Assembly (NCBI GenBank): GCA_963704675.1 | Contig: OY969928.1 | Span: forward strand, 1,116,001-1,180,000 | Direction of reading: 5' to 3' | Source: DASUVM01 sp963704675 | Lineage (GTDB): Bacteria; Patescibacteriota; Saccharimonadia; Saccharimonadales; Saccharimonadaceae | DNA length: 64,000 nt | Shown: positions 33,999 to 42,029 of the stretch, in pieces | Numbering within the stretch: position 1 is the first letter of the stretch | How the letters are laid out: each line of letters opens with the position of its first letter | Made by a program: the position numbers and the translations under genes | Notes under the pieces: model-generated | Told to the model about the DNA's origin: nothing | The model's input: the letters and a program-made list of their open reading frames with translations, nothing else | Database searches by the model: none

Positions 33999-34059
33999 TT
34001 GACTCATATAAGTTAGAGTGTTATAGTATATTTTAGTGCTGTACTAATTGGGCAGCATT
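33999..34059 (+). promoter_or_regulatory. Sigma70 promoter plus 5'-end hairpin of the 34133 unit
   Basis: TTGACT (33999-34004), a 17-nt spacer and TATAGT (34022-34027). The predicted transcription start near 34034 coincides with a hairpin AGTGCTG/CAGCATT (34035-34059), the same arrangement as at 15477. Confidence 0.7.
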
Positions 34060-34132
34060 CATTACGCCATGGCTGGGACTGACCACACCCACTATGGTTC
34101 GATTGCCCTTCAGGGGTAGAAAGTTGGTTAAC

Positions 34133-34576
34133 ATGAGTAAGAAGCGGTATGTGCACCATTTCACTGCCAGTGAACAACTTGCAATTCAGTTCGTATTGAC
34201 ATACCTCGTCAACCCGACGGGTGTGCGCGATTCGGGCTGGGAGCGGCCGATCTGGCTCCACTTCCATTGGTTTACGGAAATCGTTCCGGCAGCAATGCGA
34301 ACGATTGATGTGGTCGAGAGGGAGGAGACTCAGACGGAGATAGTAGAGCGCGATGTGATCTTCCGTCTTGGTGGGGACGACGTAGCAATCATCACCATGG
34401 AAGGTGAGCGTCCGGCAGTGGACGAGCAATCGAGTGCACTCATCTGCTGGGCCATTCGCCGTGTTCGCTACCGGCTACGTTGGCGTACTCCCTGTGACGA
34501 TCAACGTTGGGTCGACAAGGTATTGCCTACGGAGCGTTTCACTGGGCTGGCGTCATTCCTGGCCCCGGTAGGCTGA
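34133..34576 (+). CDS. GC-rich orphan gene, soluble protein
   Basis: A 147-aa protein, MSKKRYVHHFTASEQLAIQF..., which I do not recognise. The ATG at 34133 is preferred over an in-frame ATG 39 nt upstream, because it opens a balanced helical start and the upstream codons lie in leader-like sequence. The ribosome-binding site is weak (GAAAG). The middle is acidic (V-V-E-R-E-E-T-Q-T-E-I-V-E-R) and the end basic and aromatic. It is more GC-rich than its surroundings, with its own promoter and closing palindrome. It sits between tRNA-Leu and recombinase remnants. Confidence 0.6.
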   Translation: MSKKRYVHHFTASEQLAIQFVLTYLVNPTGVRDSGWERPIWLHFHWFTEIVPAAMRTIDVVEREETQTEIVERDVIFRLGGDDVAIITMEGERPAVDEQSSALICWAIRRVRYRLRWRTPCDDQRWVDKVLPTERFTGLASFLAPVG

Positions 34577-34584
34577 CTCATGTC

Positions 34585-34619
34585 CCCGGTGTCCACGTTT
34601 CCGAGCGTGCGGCACCGGG
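34585..34619 (+). terminator. U-less palindrome closing the 34133 unit
   Basis: CCCGGTG pairs with CACCGGG, with an inner CACG/CGTG stem; CCTATCCCGAG follows, so there is no U-run. Confidence 0.55.
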
Positions 34620-34620
34620 C

Positions 34621-34752
34621 CTATCCCGAGTCTTTAATCATTTGAAGGTTCGGGATGGCAATATATTGCTTGTCTTTATCATCATATCGTGATTCGTAGC
34701 GGGGATTGCTTTTGCGATAAATGACATCGAGATCGAGTAGTTCTTCATACAT
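34621..34752 (-). pseudogene. Short reading frame next to the recombinase remnant
   Basis: A 43-codon minus-strand frame, M-Y-E-E-L-L-D-L-D-V-I-Y-R-K-S-N-P-R-Y-E..., with protein-like composition but no recognised family. It lies just beyond repeat copy 1 and begins like the sequences beyond copies 3 and 4 (MYEKLI, MYKKLV). It is probably a fragment of a larger gene cut by recombination. Confidence 0.3.
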
Positions 34753-34809
34753 TAACAAAATACTAGTCTTAATTAATTTGGTTCCACGACAGCTCGCATT
34801 GGCGCACCA
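34744..34809. repeat. 60-65 bp dispersed repeat, copy 1
   Basis: Core TGGTTCCACGACAGCTCGCA followed by TTGGCGCACCA, preceded by CATACATTAACAAAATACTA. Other copies lie at 44295, 54029 and 54881. The minus strand encodes Q-C-E-L-S-W-N-Q-I, and here that peptide is the end of a serine-recombinase-like frame, so the repeat is probably an attachment-site arm. Confidence 0.7.
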
Positions 34810-34990
34810 GATCGATATTATCCATTTTTGCCAGCTTAAATAGTTCGTTTAACTCCGGTACTAGGCTGGCATTTTTGGTTCCAGCTTTTATTTCTTCGAA
34901 GTTTGAGACCTCATTGAATAAGACGCCAAAATAATCGGCTTTTGTCAGTGGATTACAGTGGTCAATGAGTAATTCGTAGAGGTGTTCCAT
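34769..34990 (-). pseudogene. C-terminal remnant of a serine site-specific recombinase
   Basis: A 73-codon frame, M-E-H-L-Y-E-L-L-I-D-H-C-N-P..., whose part YFGVLFNEVSNFEEIKAGT and E-L-N-E-L-F-K resemble the extreme C-terminus of large serine recombinases in Saccharibacteria as I recall them. The N-terminal catalytic domain is absent, so this is a leftover. It ends L-V-R-Q-C-E-L-S-W-N-Q-I-N inside repeat copy 1, meaning the gene's 3' end overlaps the probable attachment site. Confidence 0.5.
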
Positions 34991-35051
34991 AAAATATTTA
35001 CGCGCCTATATACTTCACAGACCCAGAAATTTTAGACCATAGAAAGAGCGC

Positions 35052-35201
35052 CTACTTTTGGCGCTTCTTACTCTGTTCCTTGATCTCGTCGTTACTAATC
35101 GGCGGCGTATTCGCCATGATCTTTATAACTTCCGCAGCCTTTTTGTCTACTGGTGGGTTTTTCTTGGTTGCGGGCTTTTTCTTTGGTTTATCTTGTGCCA
35201 T
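35052..35201 (-). CDS. Very small Lys/Pro-rich protein
   Basis: A 49-aa protein: a basic N-terminus (MAQDKPKKKPATKKNPPVDK), then a short amphipathic region (A-E-V-I-K-I-M-A-N-T-P-P-I-S-N-D-E-I) and a basic end. TATAGT lies just upstream. The stop codon lies inside a hairpin (AAGCGCC/GGCGCTC) followed by TTTCT, a compact terminator. A nucleic-acid-binding role is possible but unproven. Confidence 0.55.
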   Translation of the reverse strand: MAQDKPKKKPATKKNPPVDKKAAEVIKIMANTPPISNDEIKEQSKKRQK

Positions 35202-35237
35202 ATATACTATAGTATCAGACGATTGTTTGAGGGTATT

Positions 35238-35468
35238 TTACTTAACGCCCTCAAACAACTGCTTAATCTCCACATCTAGTGCTTGCGCTAGCTTCCGCAA
35301 CGTCGTGAGGCGAACAAACTTCGTCCCGCCTTCTATAAACGCAATAGTCGTCACGTGCGTATCGATCTTCGCTGCGAGCTGTTCTTGTGTCATGCCTCGT
35401 TTACGACGAAGTTCAGCAACTCGTTTGCCAAATGCTCGCATTAGTACTTTTTCTTGTGTATCAGCCAT
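35238..35468 (-). CDS. XRE-family helix-turn-helix regulator
   Basis: A 76-aa protein that is essentially one HTH_3 domain: R-V-A-E-L-R-R-K-R-G-M-T-Q-E-Q-L-A (about 17-33), then T-H-V-T-T-I-A-F-I-E and L-R-K-L-A-Q-A-L-D-V. Proteins like this control phage, plasmid or toxin-antitoxin genes. Its start is next to the truncated RadC frame on the other strand, which looks like a join of unrelated pieces. Confidence 0.85.
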   Translation of the reverse strand: MADTQEKVLMRAFGKRVAELRRKRGMTQEQLAAKIDTHVTTIAFIEGGTKFVRLTTLRKLAQALDVEIKQLFEGVK

Positions 35469-35474
35469 ATTCTC

Positions 35475-35818
35475 AAGATAGAGGTATTAGACTTTTGTAG
35501 GCAAGAACACTTTATCGTTTTGTCGCTAGACAGTGGACGACGCTTAATCACAAAACGAATCGTCTTTATAGGCACGGTCGATGCTGTCATAGCTCATCCG
35601 CGAGAGGTCTTTGCTGGCGCAGTATCCGATTTTGCGACAGGGATTATTGTAGCGCACAACCACCCGTCAGGCGATCCGAGTCCTAATAAGCAGACATTGC
35701 GACGACGCAACAGCTTATGGCGGCAGGGCAGATTTTAGGCATTGCATTGCTTGATCATCTGATTGTGGCGGGGCGAGAGTATTATAGTTTTCGGGCGGAG
35801 GGGATGCTACTAACTTAG
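35475..35818 (+). pseudogene. RadC/JAB-domain gene remnant (truncated and frameshifted)
   Basis: The first frame gives F-I-V-L-S-L-D-S-G-R-R-L-I, GTVDAVIAHPREVFAGAV and the JAMM metal motif AHNHPSGDPSP. At about 35693 one G appears to be missing: the next frame continues T-T-Q-Q-L-M-A-A-G-Q-I-L-G-I-A-L-L-D-H-L-I-V and ends at 35818. The N-terminal helix-hairpin-helix half of RadC is absent and replaced by the XRE gene region. It is therefore non-functional as seen. Confidence 0.8.
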
Positions 35819-35851
35819 CCACTCGTAACGCCCTCACCACACTACTTCAAC

Positions 35852-37480
35852 CTAGGAGGAAACTGCCGTTACATCGTCCAAGCTCAAAGCGCGTGCGTCT
35901 AGAATGCGCGAGATTCGAGGATTCTGCTTAGACCTCTCAACCGTAGCGACGGCACACACACCTGAAGGAGTTGCGATGCGCTTACTGTCTGGCATAAGCG
36001 GATCAAAGAACCAGGCAGGTTGCCCGGCTCGGGTAGTGAAGCTAAATCCACCATAAGAAGAATCGGTCCCAGTCTGAACATCTTGGCGCAAGGCATTCAT
36101 AGAGTCGTATACGGCTATACTATGGTCATTGACAAGATATGGATTTGTCTTGGCATCGATTCTGGTTCTCACATCCTTCGCACCAATACTAGTAGGTTCG
36201 GTAGCTCCAAAAACTATAACAACTTCTTCTTTATCTGCTTCCGAAAGGCTGGAAAGTACAGTGGCGCGTTCTTGGAAGTCAGCTTCTATGAGTTCTTCCA
36301 TCTTTTGTTCAAAGGCACCTGGGATCTGCAGTAGATTGTAATTACCAGGGTCAATGGGGTCATTTCTCGGATCACCGTCAGGTGTGGCGATTCGTTGACC
36401 GCCGACATGTAAGTTCGGCTCATGTATGAGTTCGAATTGATTGCCCAGTGCTTGTTGTAGTTGCTCAAATGTTTCTTTATCCCGGATAATTACTTTTCGA
36501 ATCGCATCGGTTAACACGCCGGGCGGGTCAGGCACTTTGACTTCATACGTCGAAAACATAGGGTAGTTATTTCCGTCAAGATCACCATCCTTGCCCTGAA
36601 GCCACTGAGTCAGCGTATTGTATCTGGCATAACCACTACGCCCGTGGCCGCTCATTGTTTCTCCTCGTTCGATCACTGTGTTATGAATACGTTGAAGAGC
36701 CGTTTCTTCAAAGTATTCTGGGGAGGTCAGGCCATGCATATAATCTTTGAGACTGCGGGTATCAGCAATGTCCTGTTCGGTCATAAAGACACCAGGCTGC
36801 TTCATGACAGCAGGGTCAATTGCAAGTGTAACTTCTGCTTGTTTTTGGTGGTTAACTGCCGGACGGCCGTAGTCAAAGAATACGTACTGGTCAAGCTCCA
36901 ACTCCCTGTCCTGAAGATTTGTAGCTCCGACCCCCGCGCCATGAAATGTTAAGGCATCGTCCCCGCTTTCTTTAAAGCGTGTCTTGTTGCCCTGCATCGT
37001 ACCAGCTTGTACGAGCTTAATGAATGCATCGGTAGAAAGTCCGTGTATTAAGGGGAGGGAGCGAATCATCGCTCTGTTCTCTAGGCCTTTATAGCCTACG
37101 CGCGGGTCTTCATGGCGTCGGGCACCACCCACCGTTGTAAATTCTGTTTCGCTTACTTGACGGCGATAGTTAGTCGTAGCATAGAATGTAAAAAGCGGAT
37201 TTTCAGATACCCTAACGGCTTCCCAGTCTTTTTCTGTAAGCATGTCAAGCCAAATTCGCTCGGGAGCCGCGGCAAGCGGTATATCGATACCTCGGTCTTC
37301 AAGTAGTGAACGTTCTCTAACTACAACTGTAGACGACGTCGCTTCTACTTCGGCCACTAATTTTTGAGTCACTGCGTCTTCAAAATGTATGTCCTCGGCT
37401 AGACCGAGAAAGCTTTCCACGCTGGGACGGGTGACTTCGTCCGGCGGAGGAGTAGAGAAAGGTGCCTCTGTTTCATTCAT
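35852..37480 (-). CDS. Large hypothetical protein
   Basis: A 542-aa soluble protein without a signal peptide or membrane segments and without a family that I can name. It has an acidic, Pro-rich N-terminus (FSTPPPDEVTRPSVESFLG). A region near residues 150-215 (LIHGLSTDAFIKLVQAGTM ... Y-V-F-F-D-Y-G-R-P) is weakly reminiscent of ADP-ribosyltransferase-like folds, where a His-containing strand is followed by a Tyr-containing one; this is speculation. It is divergent from the GNAT-like gene at 37578, with 97 nt between, and may be functionally paired with it. Confidence 0.65.
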   Translation of the reverse strand: MNETEAPFSTPPPDEVTRPSVESFLGLAEDIHFEDAVTQKLVAEVEATSSTVVVRERSLLEDRGIDIPLAAAPERIWLDMLTEKDWEAVRVSENPLFTFYATTNYRRQVSETEFTTVGGARRHEDPRVGYKGLENRAMIRSLPLIHGLSTDAFIKLVQAGTMQGNKTRFKESGDDALTFHGAGVGATNLQDRELELDQYVFFDYGRPAVNHQKQAEVTLAIDPAVMKQPGVFMTEQDIADTRSLKDYMHGLTSPEYFEETALQRIHNTVIERGETMSGHGRSGYARYNTLTQWLQGKDGDLDGNNYPMFSTYEVKVPDPPGVLTDAIRKVIIRDKETFEQLQQALGNQFELIHEPNLHVGGQRIATPDGDPRNDPIDPGNYNLLQIPGAFEQKMEELIEADFQERATVLSSLSEADKEEVVIVFGATEPTSIGAKDVRTRIDAKTNPYLVNDHSIAVYDSMNALRQDVQTGTDSSYGGFSFTTRAGQPAWFFDPLMPDSKRIATPSGVCAVATVERSKQNPRISRILDARALSLDDVTAVSS

Positions 37481-37577
37481 AGTTTAATCGTAACATAACA
37501 TGCTACCTCAGAAGGGATATCCGAGAAGGCCCTAACTAGTTATTGTAAAAGATACGCAATATTGTCATCATAGATCT

Positions 37578-38162
37578 ATGAACGAAAGATTAGCACCAAG
37601 CCACTTAGATCTAGACTCGGCCAGAGATATAGATAGACGTAACCAAATCCTAGAGCAGTTACTCAATCCTGAAGATAGTTTGCCTAAAGTAGACGTCTAT
37701 CCTTTGCTTGGAGGTACGTTCTCTGCTGAAGACCTGAAAGATAAGTATCCTCAAGGAACACTTTTGCCGCTTCAGGAAGCCTTAAATACGAACCAGAGAG
37801 TTACTTTAGTACTAGGTTATGACGATCGTAACGCTGCCGATGTAACTTTGCAACCCGTGGATGGCACAAAATTATGGCAGGTAGTCGACACCTGGGTTCC
37901 TGGCGGAGACCAGATTCCTGAAGAACTGTCACTACGGGGATTTGGTCTGGGCAAAAGACTCTTTTTGGAGCTTTTTAAACATCTGCCACTCGGTACAGAA
38001 GTAACCCATAATGAGCTGACAGAGGATGGTAAACGAACGTGGGCCTGGTTGGAGGAAAAAGGGCTTGCCGTAAGACCAAATGGTGATACAAACGGTGAAC
38101 CAGGAGAATTCATAACACAAGTTAATAAACTTGCACAAGAAACAGGCGAAGAGCAAGGCTAA
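37578..38162 (+). CDS. GNAT-like N-acetyltransferase, tentative
   Basis: A 194-aa protein. The segment SLRGFGLGKRLFLELFKHLP (about 115-134) resembles the acetyl-CoA pyrophosphate-binding loop of GNAT enzymes (R-x-x-G-x-G), followed by a strand, E-V-T-H-N-E-L-T-E-D-G-K-R-T-W-A-W-L-E-E-K-G, as in the last GNAT motifs. The N-terminal half is not recognised. It shares an intergenic region with the 542-aa gene. An AT-rich hairpin (ACTTCCA/TGGAAGT, 38219-38246) follows. Confidence 0.5.
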   Translation: MNERLAPSHLDLDSARDIDRRNQILEQLLNPEDSLPKVDVYPLLGGTFSAEDLKDKYPQGTLLPLQEALNTNQRVTLVLGYDDRNAADVTLQPVDGTKLWQVVDTWVPGGDQIPEELSLRGFGLGKRLFLELFKHLPLGTEVTHNELTEDGKRTWAWLEEKGLAVRPNGDTNGEPGEFITQVNKLAQETGEEQG

Positions 38163-38288
38163 GCTAAGTATTAGCAAAGTTATTGGACACATATACCTAA
38201 TTTTCCTACGGTATATATACTTCCACTTTGCAAGCAAAATGGAAGTACGAAGCAAAGACCAGAACTCTACGCCTCTTCCCAAATCTCC

Positions 38289-38795
38289 TTACTCAACAAC
38301 CCATGTTGTTTCAGCAATACCAACGACTGGCGTCTTACTGCTTGCGCCACGACCACGCATGCCATCGTGTTTTTTACCGCCGACGTAGGTTTCGGCTTCT
38401 ACGATACTGCCAAGCAAATCACCACGTCCGGCTTTCTCAACGCTATGGCGAATGCGTTGCAGCATGAACCAAGCAGTCTTCTGGGTGGTGTCCAGATACT
38501 TTGCAAGCTGAATTGAAGAGATTCCTTTTTTGAGTGAGGTATTGAGATAGATTGCGTAGAACCATTTTTGAAGCGGGATATGGCTATCGCTAAACATTAT
38601 ACCGACTTTGACGGTGAACTTTTTGCGACAGTCGCCGCATTTGAATAGTTTGCCGTCGGTGAACTCGTACGTTTTGAGGCTGCCGCAGTGTGGGCAGTAG
38701 CGGTTTTTACTGTCTTCACCCCAACGCTGGGTTTCTAAAAAGGCCAAGCATGAAGCTTCGTCTGGAAACTGCTTCTGGAAAGCGAATAAACTCAT
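38289..38795 (-). pseudogene. Truncated IS1595-family (ISXO2-like) transposase
   Basis: The 168 residues visible cover the N-terminal zinc ribbon (YCPHCGSLKTYEF ... F-K-C-G-D-C-R-K-K-F-T-V-K-V-G) and the helical linker (L-Q-K-W-F-Y-A-I-Y-L). They reach only the first Asp/Glu part of the catalytic domain (A-E-T-Y-V-G-G-K-K-H) before stopping. Full proteins of this family are about 300 aa, so the catalytic C-terminal half is missing. No clear terminal inverted repeats were found. It is an inactive insertion-sequence remnant. Confidence 0.85.
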
Positions 38796-38828
38796 ACTTA
38801 CAGTTTAGCTAATCTGTTAGGGTCTGTC

Positions 38829-38969
38829 AAGTATATAGGCGCATTACCGAAAAAAGACGTTACTGCGCTTCTTTGTGTTGAGCGCGATCCAGAAGCTTGC
38901 CATCGCTCGCTTATTGCCAAACGATTGGCTAAGCGCTATGGTGTCGTAGTTGAATGCTTGTATCCGTAA
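38829..38969 (+). pseudogene. C-terminal fragment of a DUF488 protein
   Basis: A 46-codon open piece, K-Y-I-G-A-L-P-K-K-D-V-T-A, then LLCVERDPEACHRSLIAKRL and a stop. The C-x-E-x-D-P-x-x-C-H-R-S signature is that of the DUF488 family. There is no start codon, and the rest of the gene is missing; the IS1595 remnant lies immediately upstream and probably accounts for the break. Confidence 0.75.
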
Positions 38970-38987
38970 GTTTTATAATCGTGTGTC

Positions 38988-40184
38988 TTATGGGTTCGCC
39001 ATCGAAGCCTCTGGGTTCCAAGGATACTCCAATGCCAGCGCTACGATCTCGGCTGTTGGGCGACCGAATCGTGCGGCAATCTGTTCAAGTTCCCTATCAA
39101 TCGTCAATGCCGGCGTATCTGAGCGTGGTGCGGGCAGCATATGGTCAACGGTAGCTTGTGCTGTACTGGGGTGGATCTTCAGGCCGTGCTTGCTAAGGAC
39201 TGCACCGCTTCCGATAGTAACCGCTTTACTTAGCTCCGTACGTGAATATGCATCGATAGTGAGAGCAAGTGCTATTTCATCCACGCCTTCATTCACGGGG
39301 ACACCAAAGGTTTCCTCGCGCCAGAACGAAAACCAGTTGCGCAGATAAGTTTTCTTATGTTCCCAAGTGAGCTGGAAATCTGACGAACGGTGGCGGGCAT
39401 CCCAATTCGATATACCAATGTCTTGGGCGATCTTTTCTGCTTTTGGCCGACCTGCGATTGCCTCTACAAGCGCCACCATTGTTGGGAGCGACGAACTGAT
39501 ACCGGTTGCTGTTGTAACGCCGTTGTCGGAGACATAGCGCCGATCCTGAACTTTCTTTACGGTTGGAGCTGCTTTTTGTAGATCTTCAGTATAAGACCAG
39601 TGCGTGGTTGCCCGGCGGTCATCGAGAATACCGGCAGACGCCAGGGTAAGGGCGCCGACACAGACCGAAACAATATTGGCACCTTTACGCTGTTGGGCGT
39701 TGATCCAGTTCATGACGGCGGCATCATCGCGTGGCTGAAGAGCAGGAACAACAATATAATCTGCGCCGTCTGGGTACTGCTCATCAAAGGCGCGCATTGA
39801 AGATTGAGGCTCAACCCTCAAAAGCTCTGGCCCTTGGCTCAGTTTACTGAAAGGGTAAAGCGGCACCGGTGTTGTATGCTCGGCAACCACTGTCACATCA
39901 GCGATATCTGCTCGCGCGAGCACGCCGTAAGGTATCATCAGGTCGGTAACCTCAGTCGCCTCGTTGAGAGCAACAATGGCAATAACCGGCCGTTCGTGCC
40001 GAGGCTTTCCCATTCCCTCGATGGTTCGTGCGTGCTCTGAGGGGCCGATCGGTGCTGCCGGAGAAACGGATGCTGACTGGTTGCCTGGCGCCAACACGAT
40101 TGCCATCACTGCGATAAGGGCGATCACCGCTCCGGCACCAAAGAATATCCAGTGTTTGCGCTGCAATTTTAATCGATTTTTCAT
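38988..40184 (-). CDS. Membrane-anchored DJ-1/PfpI-family protein
   Basis: A 398-aa protein: a basic start, one membrane segment (about 12-33), a linker and a DJ-1/PfpI (class I glutamine amidotransferase-like) domain (about 65-250). The nucleophile Cys is in IVSVCVGALTLASAG (about 175), followed by ATTHWSY. The C-terminal region of about 150 aa is helical and unassigned. Relatives include isopropanitrile hydratase-like and AraC-type regulator domains; anchoring outside the membrane is unusual. Its start overlaps the stop of the upstream membrane protein (ATGA), so they form an operon. Confidence 0.8.
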   Translation of the reverse strand: MKNRLKLQRKHWIFFGAGAVIALIAVMAIVLAPGNQSASVSPAAPIGPSEHARTIEGMGKPRHERPVIAIVALNEATEVTDLMIPYGVLARADIADVTVVAEHTTPVPLYPFSKLSQGPELLRVEPQSSMRAFDEQYPDGADYIVVPALQPRDDAAVMNWINAQQRKGANIVSVCVGALTLASAGILDDRRATTHWSYTEDLQKAAPTVKKVQDRRYVSDNGVTTATGISSSLPTMVALVEAIAGRPKAEKIAQDIGISNWDARHRSSDFQLTWEHKKTYLRNWFSFWREETFGVPVNEGVDEIALALTIDAYSRTELSKAVTIGSGAVLSKHGLKIHPSTAQATVDHMLPAPRSDTPALTIDRELEQIAARFGRPTAEIVALALEYPWNPEASMANP

Positions 40185-40567
40185 ACTTTGTCCTTAGCTT
40201 GGGTGAAGCTGAAGAGTAATGTAGTGAGGATCGGAATGCCTAAGTAGACAGGGAATTGCATAGTGAGGTAGGGTATAAGATTGAAAGGGCCCATCGCAAC
40301 ATAGTGTATGACATCAAAGAGGCCAAACAGCACCATCCAAATGAGACCCAGAAAGAACCCTTCTTTAAAAGTCCCTTGTCGAATCTTGCGCAGATAAATT
40401 ATTGAAAAACCAAGAACAGAGACCGCCAAGAGGATGGCCGGTAGTGAAGTGCCTACTCGCGATATCGCGTAATCGTTCGGCATAGCCATAAGAAGCCCCA
40501 TAATTGTAGGCATCCATGCTACCCACGCGGCGATCCCGAGTGCAAGGGCAAGTTTTGGCAATTTCAT
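40181..40567 (-). CDS. Small four-helix membrane protein
   Basis: A 128-aa protein with four hydrophobic segments (about 5-27, 43-62, 70-92, 97-120) and few charged residues. No family recognised. It overlaps the DJ-1/PfpI gene by 4 nt and precedes it in the same transcript, so the two may form an envelope complex. A hairpin, TATTCA/TGAATA (about 40623), lies in the upstream region and might be an operator. Confidence 0.65.
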   Translation of the reverse strand: MKLPKLALALGIAAWVAWMPTIMGLLMAMPNDYAISRVGTSLPAILLAVSVLGFSIIYLRKIRQGTFKEGFFLGLIWMVLFGLFDVIHYVAMGPFNLIPYLTMQFPVYLGIPILTTLLFSFTQAKDKV

Positions 40568-40745
40568 TGTTAGTTCTCCTTGTTATATATCGTGTGCCTT
40601 CATCGTAATACAAATTATAAGTATATTCAATAGTATGAATATTTGAATTTATACAGGACGCGAGACTTTCTGGGTAATTTGTGGTTTCCCGGACGATTAT
40701 AAGCGCACTAGTCTCAATTTGATCCAAAGCAATTCGCTTTTTAAA

Positions 40746-40796
40746 AGCGGCTTCAGTTGAAGCCGCTGAGGGTTAGGTCATCAATGCCTAACCCTC
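40746..40796 (-). terminator. Two tandem hairpins after the 40809 gene
   Basis: Read on the minus strand: GAGGGTTAGG/CCTAACCCTC comes first (40796-40768), then AGCGGCTTCA/TGAAGCCGCT (40767-40746) followed by TTTTAAAAAG. The second is a classical intrinsic terminator. The first resembles the U-less palindromes of the single-gene units. Confidence 0.75.
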
Positions 40797-40808
40797 CTCC
40801 TGCAATAA

Positions 40809-41522
40809 CTAGTCGGTTTCGACGCATGCCATCACAGGGATGTGATCTGACGGGCATTGCCTGTTCGGGATATTATCTACAGAATATGCCGTTTTAATAC
40901 CCTCGGCATGAACTCCTCGAACAGCAATTATGTCGAGTGCTGCCCGCTCTCTTCCGATGAGTGCTGTTGGTTCATTATCGCACGTGTTAACGAACCCTGC
41001 TTCTTCGATAAGCCCACGCACTGGCCCGCCTGGGCGGTCGTTGCAATCAGCAAAAATAGCTGCTGGTTGCTTTGCATCAAGCCATCCGAGAAGTTCTTTT
41101 GTCTGGGCAATGCCGGAATGGCGCGGCTCGTTGGCCCGTGCCCACTTAATATGAGTGTTTGCGAAAACCACGCCTCCGATGACCACCGACTGCATAATAT
41201 GGTTTGAGCCATCACTGTAGGGGCGGGTGACAAAATTCTTTACAGCGATAGTTTGCCGAACTAGTGTCAGGCAACCGTCAGGCTCTCCACCTTTCTTCTG
41301 TGACCAGAACTGCTGCCACTCACCATGCATACTCAACGCACTGAGTAGACTTAGTTCTACCTCTTGCAAGCAAATAACATCTGCTTCCAAACTGGCAATG
41401 AGCTTAAGTATGTGCGGAATGCGAGCTCCTGATAGCAGTAAGCCTGGCGTCACATGCCGATAGTCTCCATATGTAAGATATGCTTCAGCTAGAACATTAA
41501 AACTTGCACAGCGAAGACGCAT
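40809..41522 (-). CDS. Endonuclease/exonuclease/phosphatase (EEP) family protein
   Basis: A 237-aa EEP-fold hydrolase. Visible motifs are F-N-V-L near the start, VICLQEVE (metal-binding Glu, about 52), A-N-T-H-I-K-W-A (about 127), FADCNDRP (about 163) and CPSDHIPV (catalytic His with Asp, about 226). Family members hydrolyse phosphodiesters in DNA, RNA or small molecules. No signal peptide. A second, different EEP gene lies at 42030. Confidence 0.85.
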   Translation of the reverse strand: MRLRCASFNVLAEAYLTYGDYRHVTPGLLLSGARIPHILKLIASLEADVICLQEVELSLLSALSMHGEWQQFWSQKKGGEPDGCLTLVRQTIAVKNFVTRPYSDGSNHIMQSVVIGGVVFANTHIKWARANEPRHSGIAQTKELLGWLDAKQPAAIFADCNDRPGGPVRGLIEEAGFVNTCDNEPTALIGRERAALDIIAVRGVHAEGIKTAYSVDNIPNRQCPSDHIPVMACVETD

Positions 41523-42029
41523 ATTGTAGCATTCTCCTAGGTCAGAAAATTGCCAAAGTATTTTATTTAATCATATGGTTGCGTCTTTGTCTATGACTTT
41601 TATTTTTCCGTCATAAAATGTGTGAAGCCAACCCCTAGCAATTTCTCATGCATAAGAAGTAAATCAGGTAAAAAATGGTTCCAGGTAGCGTCGTTCTCGC
41701 GCACCATAAAAAAGACCGGCTTGAAAGCTGGTCCTTTTGCTATGGTTTGCTTGAAGAGAAGACTTGAACCCTAGGCGAAAAGGTTCTAATTCGACCTTCA
41801 TTACATTCTCCGTGGATTGAAGGTATGTGTTTCATCTGTAATAACATGTTGCAATCTTGCGGTTAAGCTTTGAGCAGAGCCGATCGCAGTGATGAATCTT
41901 GTCGTCGATTAACTGGGGCTAGCGACTGCTGATTGATGTAGAACGGCAAGCTGTTTTATTCCCTGCTACGATAAGACCAGCAACCAATACAAAAGCTAAC
42001 CTTAAAACAAAAAGAAAGCTGATCACCTT
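41523..42029. other. Intergenic region of about 500 nt with a tRNA-end scar and a terminator
   Basis: TTCTCGCGCACCA (41694-41706) equals the 3' end of the window's tRNA-Leu genes but lacks the rest of the tRNA; upstream GGTTCCAGGTAGCG is a degenerate T-arm. It is followed, as after real tRNAs, by a U-tract terminator GACCGGCTT/AAGCTGGTC (41711-41738). The remainder shows no gene. Confidence 0.55.
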
